A stretch of 64,000 nucleotides of DNA from Streptomyces varsoviensis. Lineage in GTDB: Bacteria; Actinomycetota; Actinomycetes; Streptomycetales; Streptomycetaceae. The stretch is taken from positions 70,302-134,301 of the forward strand of contig NZ_JOBF01000017.1 in the NCBI RefSeq assembly GCF_000718635.1. The letters are read 5' to 3'. Of this stretch, positions 8,302-16,328 are shown one piece after another. The first letter of the stretch is position 1; each line of letters starts with the position of its first letter. The translations under genes and the position numbers were made by a program. Below the pieces are notes generated by a model. The model was not told where the DNA came from. It saw nothing but the letters and a program-made list of their open reading frames with translations, and did not search any database.

Positions 8302-10128
8302 TCACCTCCTCTTGGCCGCCTTGGCCGCCTTGGCCGCCTTGGCCGCCTTTGCTGTCTTGGTCGCCTTGGTCGCCTTGGTCGCCTTGGCGACGCGGGCGGG
8401 GCCGTGCTTCGGGGTGCCGCGCCAGGTGAAGACGTACTCGTTGGTGTCCTTGACGTGACGGACGGCCATGTGCGCCGGCAGCTTGTGTGCCGGGTCCCTG
8501 GTGAGGATCAGCCGGTCGTTCTGGGGGGCGCGGATGGCGAGGACGCCGCCGTTGCTGAGTTCGCGATAGGGGCAGCGGAGCTGTTTGACGGTGAGATGGA
8601 TCGGGATCTTCAGCCGGTTCTGGCCGTCGAACCTGATCCAGCCCTGGCCCGGCATGATCGACCGGATGTGGCGGTGGTTGTTCCGGTCCCGGTACGTCAG
8701 TTGCAGCTTCACCGGGCCGTCCTGCGGGTTGGCCTTCATGTCGGCGAATTTCAGGCGGACCTGGTCCGGCTCCGACGCCTCGGTCACGTGCATGAAGTAC
8801 ACGCCCGGCGTTGCGGACGGGCTGGAGATGGAGGTGATCTTGATGCTGAAGCCGCCGGGCCGGCCCCCGGCCAGCAGCGTGGGGGCCTTCGCCCATCCCT
8901 TGTCCGCCCCGTCCCGTGCCGTGGTGGCGATCGCCGAGGTCCGCGGCCGTCCGCCGACGATGAAGCGCGCGGCCGTGCGGCCGATGATCCGGAACTTCAG
9001 GTCCGTGCCGCCCACCGGCTTGTGCCCGTCCAGCGCTTGGGCCCGCAGATGCCCGAACGACGTCTTCGCCTCGGCGGTGCGGTTCGTGTCGCCGTACGTC
9101 CGTACCGCCGACGGCTGCGCGGCCGTTTCCCGTACGACGGCGAGGCTGCGGTGCCCGTCGGTGGCGACGTGGGCGACCGGTCGGCCCGCGGCGCGCTTGG
9201 TGAGCCGCCACGCGCGCTTCTTGCCGTACGGGGAGTGGAGGAGGAACGTGCTCTTGCCCGTGACCGCCAGGAACTCCCGGTGTGCGGTGGCGATATGGCG
9301 GAACTTCCGCCCCGCGGCCTGTCTGCGGAGGGACTTGCTCGCCTTGGGGCTGGTGGAGACGTAGGTGCCGTCGCTGGCCAGCGCCGAACTGGAGGGGCCG
9401 CCGCTGATGCGGACGACGCGCTTGCCCTCGGCCTGCTTCAGGATCTCGCCGGACTGCGCCCCGGAGGCCATGAGGTGGCCGCCCTTGGCCAGGGCCAGAA
9501 AGCCGTGGCCGCCGGCGATCGAGGTCACCTTCTTCCCCCGTGCCTGGTCCATGAGGCACTTGGTCCATCCGGTCTCGCCGGCGAGGTGGAGTCTGCCGTC
9601 GTTCGTCAGCGCCAGGACCCCGCCGGGGGCGACGGTGATCTGGGTGATCTTGTGGCCTCGTGTCTGGCTGAGCAGGTCGGGCGCGGTGATCCGCCGCTTC
9701 GGGTCGGCGACGATCGGTCTGCCGGTGGCGGTCAGCGCCGCCATCACCCCGTCGGCGGTGGAGACTTGGGTGATTCTTCGGCCTCTGGACTGGCGCAGCA
9801 TGTCCGCCACGTCGGGTTCCCGGCCGGCGGCGAGGAGGGTGCCGTCCGCGGTGAGGGCGACGGCGGAGGTGTCGACGTCGAGCTGGGTGATCTTCCTTCC
9901 CTTGGCCTGCCGCTGGAGGCGGGCGGCCAGCGCCGCGGAGTCGCCGCCGGCGCCGATGAACCTGTCCGGGCCTTGCTGGTGGCGGGGGGCGTGCCGGGGC
10001 CCGGTGCCGGTGGTGGTGGCGGACTCGGGCGGGTGGGCGGGATCGGCGTGGACGGTGCTGGTGGCAAGGGGAGCGATGAGGGCGGTGACCAAGGTGGTGC
10101 CGACAGCGAGCCGCTGGCGATGATGCAT
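8302..10128 (-). CDS. Secreted RCC1-like repeat protein with Lys/Ala tail
   Basis: A 608-aa exported protein. ATG 10128 follows GAAGGAG by ten bases, and a signal peptide ends near VHADP (residue ~29). Residues ~60-380 carry about seven diverged repeats of 40-45 residues. Each has a 'Q(A/S)xGRKITxI' core, then hydrophobic strands and 'ALTxDGxLxAxG', as in RCC1-type beta-propellers. Residues ~390-580 form a second, unrecognised domain with 'GGFSIKITSISSPSATPGVYF' features. The C-terminus is an almost pure Lys/Ala/Thr tail (KAT/KAA repeats, ending KRR) like a histone H1 or Hup tail. Function unknown; a secreted propeller that binds a polyanion through the tail is plausible. Confidence 0.8.
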   Translation of the reverse strand: MHHRQRLAVGTTLVTALIAPLATSTVHADPAHPPESATTTGTGPRHAPRHQQGPDRFIGAGGDSAALAARLQRQAKGRKITQLDVDTSAVALTADGTLLAAGREPDVADMLRQSRGRRITQVSTADGVMAALTATGRPIVADPKRRITAPDLLSQTRGHKITQITVAPGGVLALTNDGRLHLAGETGWTKCLMDQARGKKVTSIAGGHGFLALAKGGHLMASGAQSGEILKQAEGKRVVRISGGPSSSALASDGTYVSTSPKASKSLRRQAAGRKFRHIATAHREFLAVTGKSTFLLHSPYGKKRAWRLTKRAAGRPVAHVATDGHRSLAVVRETAAQPSAVRTYGDTNRTAEAKTSFGHLRAQALDGHKPVGGTDLKFRIIGRTAARFIVGGRPRTSAIATTARDGADKGWAKAPTLLAGGRPGGFSIKITSISSPSATPGVYFMHVTEASEPDQVRLKFADMKANPQDGPVKLQLTYRDRNNHRHIRSIMPGQGWIRFDGQNRLKIPIHLTVKQLRCPYRELSNGGVLAIRAPQNDRLILTRDPAHKLPAHMAVRHVKDTNEYVFTWRGTPKHGPARVAKATKATKATKTAKAAKAAKAAKAAKRR

Positions 10129-10303
10129 GGCGGGGCAACTCCTTCGCATGGGGGTACGCGGGCACACGGGGGCGCGAGGTGAGCTGTGGCCGCCGCGCGT
10201 CGCGGCTGCCAGAGCCGGGGGGGTCCGTCACGGAACCCGCGTATTGATCATCGGCAGGTGCGTCGCCGCCGGGCCACCCTTGTACGCCCGTACGGGATTG
10301 GTG

Positions 10304-10714
10304 CTACGAGCACCGAAATCCCGAGCCGTCCGCCAGTGGAGTGGCGGTCCCGTTCTCCAGCGCCTCCCGGTGCGCGCGGGTGACCTCCATCATCCGGTCG
10401 AGCGTGTCCCGCGCCCGGAGGAAGTCGTCGATCTGGGCCGTGATCCGGTCGCGTTCGAGGGCCATCCGCTCAAGGGCCGCGTCGGAGTTGTGCGTACTCG
10501 GCGATTCGGCGCACGGCATGAGCTCGGCGATGGTGCGGCTGGAGAGGTTGGCCGCGTACAGCCCCTGGATGTACTGGACGCGAGCGACGTCGGCCGCCGC
10601 GTAGTGCCGGTGTCCGCCGCCGCTGCGGTCGCTGGTGAGCAGCCCCTGCTCCTCGTAGTAGCGCAGTGAACGCACGCTGACTCCGGTACGTTCCGCCAGC
10701 TCTCCGATGCGCAT
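10304..10714 (-). CDS. MerR-family regulator divergent from ene-reductase
   Basis: A 136-aa MerR protein: 'MRIGELAERTGVSVRSLRYY' winged helix-turn-helix at the N-terminus, a 'GHRHYAAADVARVQYIQ' wing, then a dimerisation coiled coil ('ERMALERDRITAQIDDFL'). Only one cysteine lies between wing and coiled coil, so it is not an obvious metal sensor. ATG 10714 has GGAGGGAG upstream. It is transcribed away from the ene-reductase at 10873. A dyad between the -35 and -10 of that promoter is its likely target. Confidence 0.92.
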   Translation of the reverse strand: MRIGELAERTGVSVRSLRYYEEQGLLTSDRSGGGHRHYAAADVARVQYIQGLYAANLSSRTIAELMPCAESPSTHNSDAALERMALERDRITAQIDDFLRARDTLDRMMEVTRAHREALENGTATPLADGSGFRCS

Positions 10715-10792
10715 GGGCGCGGCTCCCTCCGTCGGTCTCCGGCGCGGTGCGGCCATGTGAGGGCTCTCACACGCGTCCGCGACGCCTTCGAC

Positions 10793-10824
10793 TTGAAACT
10801 GACATGGATGTCAGATTTTAACGT
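10793..10824 (+). promoter_or_regulatory. MerR-type promoter with internal operator
   Basis: TTGAAA (10793-10798) and TAACGT (10819-10824) are 20 bp apart. The spacer holds a perfect dyad CTGACAT-GG-ATGTCAG (10799-10814). A 19-20 bp spacer with a central dyad is the hallmark of MerR-activated promoters, where the regulator twists the DNA to align the hexamers. A near-identical arrangement occurs at 28079-28110. Confidence 0.7.
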
Positions 10825-10872
10825 GGTCCCGCGCCCCACAGGAGCGGGGTGCGGTGCACGAAGGAGAAAACG

Positions 10873-11952
10873 ATGCCGTCCCTGTTCAGCAGCCACCAGC
10901 TCGGCGGGCTCACCCTGCCCAACCGGACCGTCATGGCCCCGATGAGCCGCGTCAGGGCCGCCGCCGGCGGACTGGCCACCCCCGCGATGGCGGTCTACTA
11001 CGCGCAGCGGGCCTCGGCCGGCCTGATCGTCTCGGAGGGGGTCCAGCCCAGCCTCGTCGGGCAGTCCAACCCCGGCACGCCCGGTCTGCACACCGACGAA
11101 CAGCGGGACTCGTGGCGGCAGGTGACCGACGCCGTGCACGTCAACGGCGGGCGCATCTTCGCCCAGCTCATGCACGGCGGCCGGGTCTCGCACCCGGACA
11201 CCACGGGGTTCCAGCCGGTCGGGCCGTCGGCCGTGCCCGGCGAAGGCAGCGTCTTCACCCCGAACGGTCCGCGGCCCATGCCCGTGCCCCGGGCGCTGGC
11301 GACCGACGAGGTGCCGGAGCACGCACGCTCGTACGCGGACGCCGCCCGGCGCGCGGTCGACGCGGGCTTCGACGGGGTCGAACTGCACGGCGCCAACGGC
11401 TACCTGATCTCCCAGTTCCTGTCGTCCAACGCCAATCTGCGCGACGACCGCTACGGGGGCTCGGTCGCGAACCGCGTCCGGTTCGCGGTCGAGGCCGCCA
11501 CCGCCACCGTCGAGGCCGTGGGGGCCGCCCGTACGGGCATCCGCCTCTCGCCGGGCGGCGGCGGCATCTGGGGCGTGTGGGAGAACGACGCCGTCGAGCT
11601 GAACACCGCCCTGCTCGCGGAGCTGGCCCGCCTCGACCTGGCGTACGTGCATGTGACGGCCACCGCGGACGACGACGTACTCCTGCGGCTGCGCGAGGCG
11701 TGGCCCGGCACCCTGATCGTCAACCCGGCCGTGCCCGGCGGTCCCCGCCCGGCCGGACCGGCCGACGCCGACCGCTGGCTCGGCCTGGGCGCCGACCTGA
11801 TCAGCTTCGGCCGCGCCTTCCTCGCCAACCCCGATCTGGTCGAGCGGCTGCGTACGGGGCTGCCCATCGCGCCGGTCGACACGGAGACCTTCTACCAGGG
11901 CGGCGACGCCGGATACATCACCTACCCGGCCTATCGGCACGCGGTGGCCTGA
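10873..11952 (+). CDS. Old Yellow Enzyme-family alkene reductase
   Basis: A 359-aa FMN-dependent ene-reductase. Family signatures: 'LPNRTVMAPMSRVRA' near the N-terminus, 'FAQLMHGGRVSH', 'DGVELHGANGYLISQFLS', 'NLRDDRYGGSVANRVRF' and C-terminal 'SFGRAFLANPDLVERL'. It reduces activated C=C bonds of enals, enones or nitro-compounds with NAD(P)H. ATG 10873 follows AAGGAGAAAACG. The gene is divergent from a MerR regulator and its promoter has the MerR geometry, so electrophile-induced expression is likely. Confidence 0.92.
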   Translation: MPSLFSSHQLGGLTLPNRTVMAPMSRVRAAAGGLATPAMAVYYAQRASAGLIVSEGVQPSLVGQSNPGTPGLHTDEQRDSWRQVTDAVHVNGGRIFAQLMHGGRVSHPDTTGFQPVGPSAVPGEGSVFTPNGPRPMPVPRALATDEVPEHARSYADAARRAVDAGFDGVELHGANGYLISQFLSSNANLRDDRYGGSVANRVRFAVEAATATVEAVGAARTGIRLSPGGGGIWGVWENDAVELNTALLAELARLDLAYVHVTATADDDVLLRLREAWPGTLIVNPAVPGGPRPAGPADADRWLGLGADLISFGRAFLANPDLVERLRTGLPIAPVDTETFYQGGDAGYITYPAYRHAVA

Positions 11953-12524
11953 CCCCGGGCCGCCCGGCCGGTTCTGTGCAGGCGGCGCGCGCGGCCCGAG
12001 CGGTCCATGGCATGGGCGCCGGCGCCGCCATGGGGCCGCGCCGCCATCGGGCCGTGCTGCCACGGGTCCCGCGCCGGCAAGGGGCCCGCGCCGCCACGGG
12101 TCCCGCGCCGAGATGGGTGCGCGCGGCGACGCGTGGGGCCGCGCCGCCCCCGCTGCTCGCGCCGACACAGGGCCTCGCGCCCGTAATTCACTCGGCGTAA
12201 GCCGCCTCGCATTTCGGAAACGGAGCGGCGGTTACCGGACAGATTTCGGTCTCACCCTGCGCTGACCAGCCAACTGCCCTCCGTAGGTAGGACCCTGGCC
12301 GACGTGCGTGGCGTTACTCCTGCGGCGTACGTGACGGGGGCGCACGAAACCTTGTTCGCGCGACTGGAAGTCGGTCTTGTGCACTCCCTCGCCGTGTCGG
12401 GATACTCGACGGCGCAACTTGGCATGGACGCGACCCCGGATCGGGGGCGAGTCCGTGTCGTACCCCCTCCGGGCCCGGGCACTACCCCACGAGCCGGGCC
12501 CATCCCCCCACTGGAGGTCAAGAG
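11953..12524. other. Intergenic region with imperfect GC-rich repeats
   Basis: About 570 bp without a supportable gene. From about 12004 to 12165 there are repeated variants of GCCGCCACGGGTCCCGCGCC (roughly 20-30 bp period, irregular). The last part leads into the next protease with GGAGG at 12513-12517. Short open frames here lack ribosome-binding sites and family features. Confidence 0.6.
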
Positions 12525-13595
12525 TTGAAGCACCGTCGGATGCCCAAGCGGCGCGTAGCCCTCGCGGGAGCGGGCGTCGCCGTACTCGCGGCCGCGTCCC
12601 TGACCCTGCAGAACGCCAACGCGGCCCCCGGCCCCACCCCCGACACGCTGTCCGTCACGTCGGCCGGGAAGCTCGCCGGCGAACTCTCCGCCGGCCTCAA
12701 GGGTGACGCGGCCGGCTCCTACTACGACGCCAAGGCGAAGAAGCTCGTCGTCAACGTCCTCAACGAGAAGGCCGCGGACCAGGTCCGCAGGGCCGGGGCC
12801 GAGCCGAAGGTCGTCAAGCACTCGCTCGCCCAGTTGGAATCGGCCCGCAGGACGCTGGACGCGGACGCCGCCGTCCCCGGCACCGCCTGGGCCACCGACC
12901 CGAAGACCAACCAGGTCGTCGTCACCGCCGACCGCACGGTCAAGGGCGCCGCGCTGTCGAAGGTCAGCAAGGTCGTCTCGTCGCTCGGCGACAAGGCGGC
13001 GCTCAAGAGAAGCGCTGGTGAGTTCAGGCCGCTGATCGCGGGCGGCGACGCGATCTGGGGCAGCAGCGCGCGCTGCTCCCTCGGCTTCAACGTCACCAAG
13101 GGCGGCCAGCCGTACTTCCTGACCGCCGGCCACTGCGGCAACGCGGTCAAGAGCTGGTCCGACCAGCAGGGCGGCCAGGAGATCGCGACCACGGAGGCAT
13201 CGACCTTCCCCGGCCGTGACTACTCCCTCGCGAAGTACACCGGCCAGACGGACCACCCGAGCGAGGTGAACCTCTACGGCGGTACGCAGAAGATCACCAA
13301 GGCCGCCGAGGCCACCGTGGGCGAGCAGGTCAAGCGCAGCGGCTCGACCACGCAGGTCCACGACGGCACGGTCAAGGCGCTCAACGCCACCGTGAACTAT
13401 CAGGAGGGCCAGGTCGACGGCCTGATCCAGACCGACGTCTGCGCCGAGCCCGGTGACAGCGGCGGCGCCCTCTTCGACGGCGAGTCGGCCCTCGGCCTCA
13501 CCTCGGGCGGCAGCGGCGACTGCTCCCAGGGCGGCGAGACCTTCTTCCAGCCGGTCCCGGAGGCTCTGAAGGAGTACGGGGCCGAGATCGGCTAG
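12525..13595 (+). CDS. Secreted S1 serine protease, long prodomain
   Basis: A 356-aa streptogrisin-type prepro-protease. TTG 12525 follows GGAGG by seven bases. Signal peptide about 1-33, prodomain to ~170 (longer than in the protease at 3841, closer to streptogrisin C/D types), and mature enzyme from 'IAGGDAIW' (residue 171). The triad is His203 (TAGHC), Asp232 (GRDYSLA) and Ser312 (GDSGGA). Disulfide pairs are Cys184/204 and Cys306/333. It and the 3841 protease share the same core but differ enough in prodomain and surface to be ancient paralogues rather than a recent duplication. Confidence 0.94.
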   Translation: MKHRRMPKRRVALAGAGVAVLAAASLTLQNANAAPGPTPDTLSVTSAGKLAGELSAGLKGDAAGSYYDAKAKKLVVNVLNEKAADQVRRAGAEPKVVKHSLAQLESARRTLDADAAVPGTAWATDPKTNQVVVTADRTVKGAALSKVSKVVSSLGDKAALKRSAGEFRPLIAGGDAIWGSSARCSLGFNVTKGGQPYFLTAGHCGNAVKSWSDQQGGQEIATTEASTFPGRDYSLAKYTGQTDHPSEVNLYGGTQKITKAAEATVGEQVKRSGSTTQVHDGTVKALNATVNYQEGQVDGLIQTDVCAEPGDSGGALFDGESALGLTSGGSGDCSQGGETFFQPVPEALKEYGAEIG

Positions 13596-13617
13596 CACCC
13601 GGTCCCGGTCCGCTCGA

Positions 13618-13661
13618 CGCGGCCCCCGGACAACCCACTGACGGGTTGTCCGGGGGCCGCG
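13618..13661 (+). terminator. 19-bp perfect hairpin after protease
   Basis: Arms 13618-13636 and 13643-13661 pair perfectly (core ggcccccggacaaccc) around the loop ACTGAC, 22 bp after the protease stop. Confidence 0.85.
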
Positions 13662-13823
13662 CGCGTTCCCCGAGTACGTACGCCGCGCGCGTTCCGAGTA
13701 CGTACGCCGCGTGCGTTTCCCGAGCACGTACGCCGCGTACGGCGCATCGTGTCGGCCCTGTGGCCGCCTGGCTCCGGTGCGTATCGCCGGCCGTCGCCGA
13801 GCAAGCCGACGAAAAAAACTGGT

Positions 13824-13850
13824 GGAACGATGAAACAGTTCGCCTCCGTT
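13824..13850 (+). promoter_or_regulatory. Putative ECF-type promoter of sigma operon
   Basis: GGAAC (13824-13828) and CGTT (13847-13850) lie 18 bp apart, 50 bp before the sigma-factor start. GGAAC/CGT(T/C) is the usual element pair recognised by ECF sigma factors, so autoregulation is likely. Confidence 0.5.
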
Positions 13851-13899
13851 CGGCCAAGTACCGGGTGTAAGGGGATCACCAACCACCTTGGAGGCACGG

Positions 13900-14547
13900 G
13901 TGCCCCTGATACCCGAACGGGCCGCAGCGGCCCGACGACCGACGAGCCGGGCCGCCCCGCCACGGCCGGACGCCGCCGGCTTCGCGCTCTTCTACGAGGA
14001 GAACTTCGACGCCGTCCTCGGCTTCGTCACCCGGCGCACGGCCTGCCCGCAGGTGGCGGCGGACCTCACCGCCGACATCTTCGTCGCCGCGCTGGAGGCC
14101 GCCGGTCAGTACGACGCCAAGCGCGGGGCCCCCGCCGCCTGGCTGTACGGCATCGCCCGCAACGTCCTCTCCACGCATTACCGCGGCAGCGCCCGTGAAC
14201 AGCACGCGGTCGCCCGGCTCAACGGGCGGCGGCTGCTGGACGAGGAGGACATCGCCGCCCTCGACGAACGCATCGACGCCGAACGCGCCGCCCGCGAACT
14301 GACCGAGCGGCACGCGGAGCTGATCGAACCGCTGCGCGCGGTCCTCGAACTGGTGGCCGTCGACGGCCTCACCCCGCGCGAGGCCGCACAGGCCCTCGGC
14401 CTCAACACCACGACCGTACGGGTGCGTCTGCACCGCGCCAGGCGCGCACTGCGCACCGCACACCCACCCGTCACCGACCGTACCGACCCGACCGGGCCCG
14501 CAACGAGCGCGGCCCGCGCAGAACGCACCCTGGAGGTTGTCTCATGA
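13900..14547 (+). CDS. ECF RNA polymerase sigma factor
   Basis: A 215-aa sigma-70-family protein with region 2 ('GFALFYEENFDAVLGFVTRR', 'KRGAPAAWLYGIARNVL') and region 4 ('LTPREAAQALGLNTTTVRVR' then LHRARRAL). There is no region 3. GTG 13900 lies five bases after GGAGG (13890-13894); a TTG at 13888 inside that site is unlikely. Its last codons overlap the next gene (ATGA), a single-pass membrane protein that is the natural candidate for its regulator. Confidence 0.92.
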   Translation: MPLIPERAAAARRPTSRAAPPRPDAAGFALFYEENFDAVLGFVTRRTACPQVAADLTADIFVAALEAAGQYDAKRGAPAAWLYGIARNVLSTHYRGSAREQHAVARLNGRRLLDEEDIAALDERIDAERAARELTERHAELIEPLRAVLELVAVDGLTPREAAQALGLNTTTVRVRLHRARRALRTAHPPVTDRTDPTGPATSAARAERTLEVVS

Positions 14548-15116
14548 CCACGCCGAACGGATTCAAGAAGCAGCTCGCGGAGCAACTGTCGGCCATGGCC
14601 ACCGCCCCCGCCCCTGCCGCGCCCGCCGCGTCCGTCCCCGCCCGCCGCCGGCGTACCCCGCTCGCCGTGGCCGCGGTGGCGGCCGTGGCCGCGGCGGTCG
14701 TCGTGCCGGCCGTGAGCGGCTCCGGCAGCACGCCAGCGTACGCCGTGAACAAGCAGGCCGACGGCTCCCTGATCCTCGACCTGAACCGCGCCGAGGGTCT
14801 GCCCGGACTCCAGAAGCAGTTGAAGAAGCTGGGCGTGCCCGCGGTCGCCCTGAAGGCGGACAAGAACTGCACCGAGGCTCCGCCCGCGGAGTACTGGGCC
14901 ACCCAGTTCCACGCGCTGACCTCCGAGCCCGGCAAGGCCCGCATCCGGCCCGACATGATCCCGCACGCCGCGACCCTGCTCATCGTCGCGGAGTTCAAGA
15001 AGGACGACTCGGTCAAGTCGGTGGCCTACCGGCTCGTCAAGAAGAACAAGGTCCCCACGTGCGCCGTCCCGGGCATCGGTGAGGGCGTCCTGGACCCGTC
15101 CGTCAAGGTCGGCTGA
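14544..15116 (+). CDS. Membrane protein paired with ECF sigma
   Basis: A 190-aa protein: a cytosolic N-terminus of ~37 residues ending in RRRR, one transmembrane helix (~39-57) and an exported domain beginning 'TPAYAVNKQADGSL'. The position and ATGA overlap suggest an anti-sigma role. However, the N-terminus has no HxxxCxxC zinc anti-sigma motif and is very short for a sigma-binding domain. It could instead be a sensor or simply a co-expressed protein. GGAGG lies nine bases before the ATG. Confidence 0.8.
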   Translation: MTTPNGFKKQLAEQLSAMATAPAPAAPAASVPARRRRTPLAVAAVAAVAAAVVVPAVSGSGSTPAYAVNKQADGSLILDLNRAEGLPGLQKQLKKLGVPAVALKADKNCTEAPPAEYWATQFHALTSEPGKARIRPDMIPHAATLLIVAEFKKDDSVKSVAYRLVKKNKVPTCAVPGIGEGVLDPSVKVG

Positions 15117-15121
15117 CGCGT

Positions 15122-15156
15122 GTGCGGCGCCGCGAATGACCACCGCGGCGCCGCAC
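15122..15156. terminator. 13-bp hairpin between convergent genes
   Basis: gtgcggcgccgcg (15122-15134) pairs perfectly with 15144-15156 around a 9-nt loop, just after the sigma operon and before the convergent DinB-like gene. Confidence 0.75.
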
Positions 15157-15231
15157 GGCGGTCGACTGAGAATCGCTTCACCACGGGGCGGAAACCCGAT
15201 GCGCCGCGAGTAGTGGTCCCGGTGGCCGGCC

Positions 15232-15960
15232 CTACTCGGCGTCCTGTGCCTCGATCGCCTCGATGAGGTCGAGGTCGCGGACGCAGAAGCGGTGGTGCTC
15301 GAAGGTCTCGTTGAGCACCGTGCCGAGGCACTGCCGCACCGAGCGGCCCCGGGCGTACGGCGGCCACACATCGTCGTCGGGGACGGGCGCTCGCGCCGCG
15401 AGCCGCACGGCGGTGACCTCGTCGAGCCATCTCTCCAGCTCGGCGGCCTGTGCCTCACGCACGCTCACGATGTCGTCGAAGCTCGGATCGAGCGAGAGGT
15501 CGAGCCCGTGCGCTCCCCGGTAGGGCTCGACGGTCGTCCCGAGGCCCATCGGCGTGAACAGCTCCGTCGAGCCCAGGCAGCAGCGGCGGAACCACGAGTC
15601 GTGGACGAAGACCAGGTGGCGCATCGTCTGCACCGCCGACCACTCGCCGTTCACGCTGCGGCGCTCAATGCCGGGCGTACGGCGCATTCGCTCGACCGCG
15701 GCGGCCCACCCGGCACGCAACTGACGCCACGCCTCGCGCAGATCGGCCGGGTCCTCGGAGCGCATCAGCACCCGCACCGGATGACGCCGGTCGAGCTCTG
15801 CCTCGACGTACTCCATGACCTCGACACCGTTCACCACGAGGTTGGTGACGAGCCCGTCGACCACAGCGTCCTGCATGACAACGCCGACCAGGCGCGCCCC
15901 GGTCAGATCACACTCGCGGAACTCCGCACCACGCAAGTCCTCGTCAACGTACCGCGTCAT
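15232..15960 (-). CDS. DinB-like protein with pentapeptide N-terminus
   Basis: A 242-aa protein. Residues ~5-25 ('LRGAEFRECDLTGARLVGV') are one or two pentapeptide-repeat coils. The rest is a DinB/YfiT-like four-helix bundle with 'WSAVQTMRHLVFVHDSWFRR' and 'NETFEHHRFCVRDL', which supply the usual His metal ligands. Relatives include bacillithiol- and mycothiol-dependent S-transferases. ATG 15960 is seven bases after a TAGGAT -10-like hexamer (15968-15973, minus strand), so translation may be leaderless; an upstream ATG at 15969 would lie inside that hexamer. Confidence 0.82.
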   Translation of the reverse strand: MTRYVDEDLRGAEFRECDLTGARLVGVVMQDAVVDGLVTNLVVNGVEVMEYVEAELDRRHPVRVLMRSEDPADLREAWRQLRAGWAAAVERMRRTPGIERRSVNGEWSAVQTMRHLVFVHDSWFRRCCLGSTELFTPMGLGTTVEPYRGAHGLDLSLDPSFDDIVSVREAQAAELERWLDEVTAVRLAARAPVPDDDVWPPYARGRSVRQCLGTVLNETFEHHRFCVRDLDLIEAIEAQDAE

Positions 15961-16190
15961 GCCCCGCATCCTAGATCCGACCACCGACAAGCCGGCTTCC
16001 CCGGCTTGATTCGGCCTCCCCAGCCACCCGCCGCGCGGGGCGGCTCGTAGCGGGGCACGTCGTCGCCGACCAGGGCGTCGAACCGGGGGCGGCCGGTTGT
16101 TACGGGCATAGTCGGCCCGGCAGCGTGGCGATCACGGCTCCCGGGCGGGCACACTGGCACGGCCGCCGCCGGAGCGTCGAGGGGGCTCGT

Positions 16191-16310
16191 GTGAGGGACC
16201 GTGGGGAGCAGAACGGCCAGGTCGGCGGCGATTCGTCGAGTCCGGGCGACCCTGGTAACCCGGTGCCCGAGCCGAGTCCTGAAGAGCCCGACGATGACGA
16301 TGAGAAGTAG
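16191..16310 (+). CDS. Short acidic peptide beside PIMT-like methyltransferase
   Basis: A 39-residue ORF starting at GTG 16191, five bases after GAGGGGG. The sequence is Gly/Pro/Asp/Glu-rich: an Asn8-Gly9 pair, a 'GDSSSPGDPGNPVPEPSPEE' stretch and a terminal DDDDEK. There is no signal peptide or transmembrane segment. It stops 18 bp before the methyltransferase start in the same orientation. Asn-Gly and Asp-Gly sites are classic substrates of isoaspartyl methyltransferases, and several RiPP systems pair a small precursor with such an enzyme. Whether this peptide is a precursor or a chance ORF is unproven. Confidence 0.5.
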   Translation: MRDRGEQNGQVGGDSSSPGDPGNPVPEPSPEEPDDDDEK

Positions 16311-16328
16311 CTGACGGGGGCCGGAGCG

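Larger units (their letters stand above)
13596..13899. other. Intergenic region: terminator, repeats, ECF promoter
   Basis: Contains, in order, a terminator hairpin, three copies of a ~26-bp repeat around CCGAGTACGTACGCCGCG (13664-13741), and an ECF-type promoter. No gene is supported. Confidence 0.7.

Noticed and set aside
7865..10231. 788-codon minus-strand frame overlapping slipin and the RCC1-like gene
   Set aside because: Arg/Pro/His-rich shadow; the 608-aa frame from 10128 has a ribosome-binding site, signal peptide and repeats.
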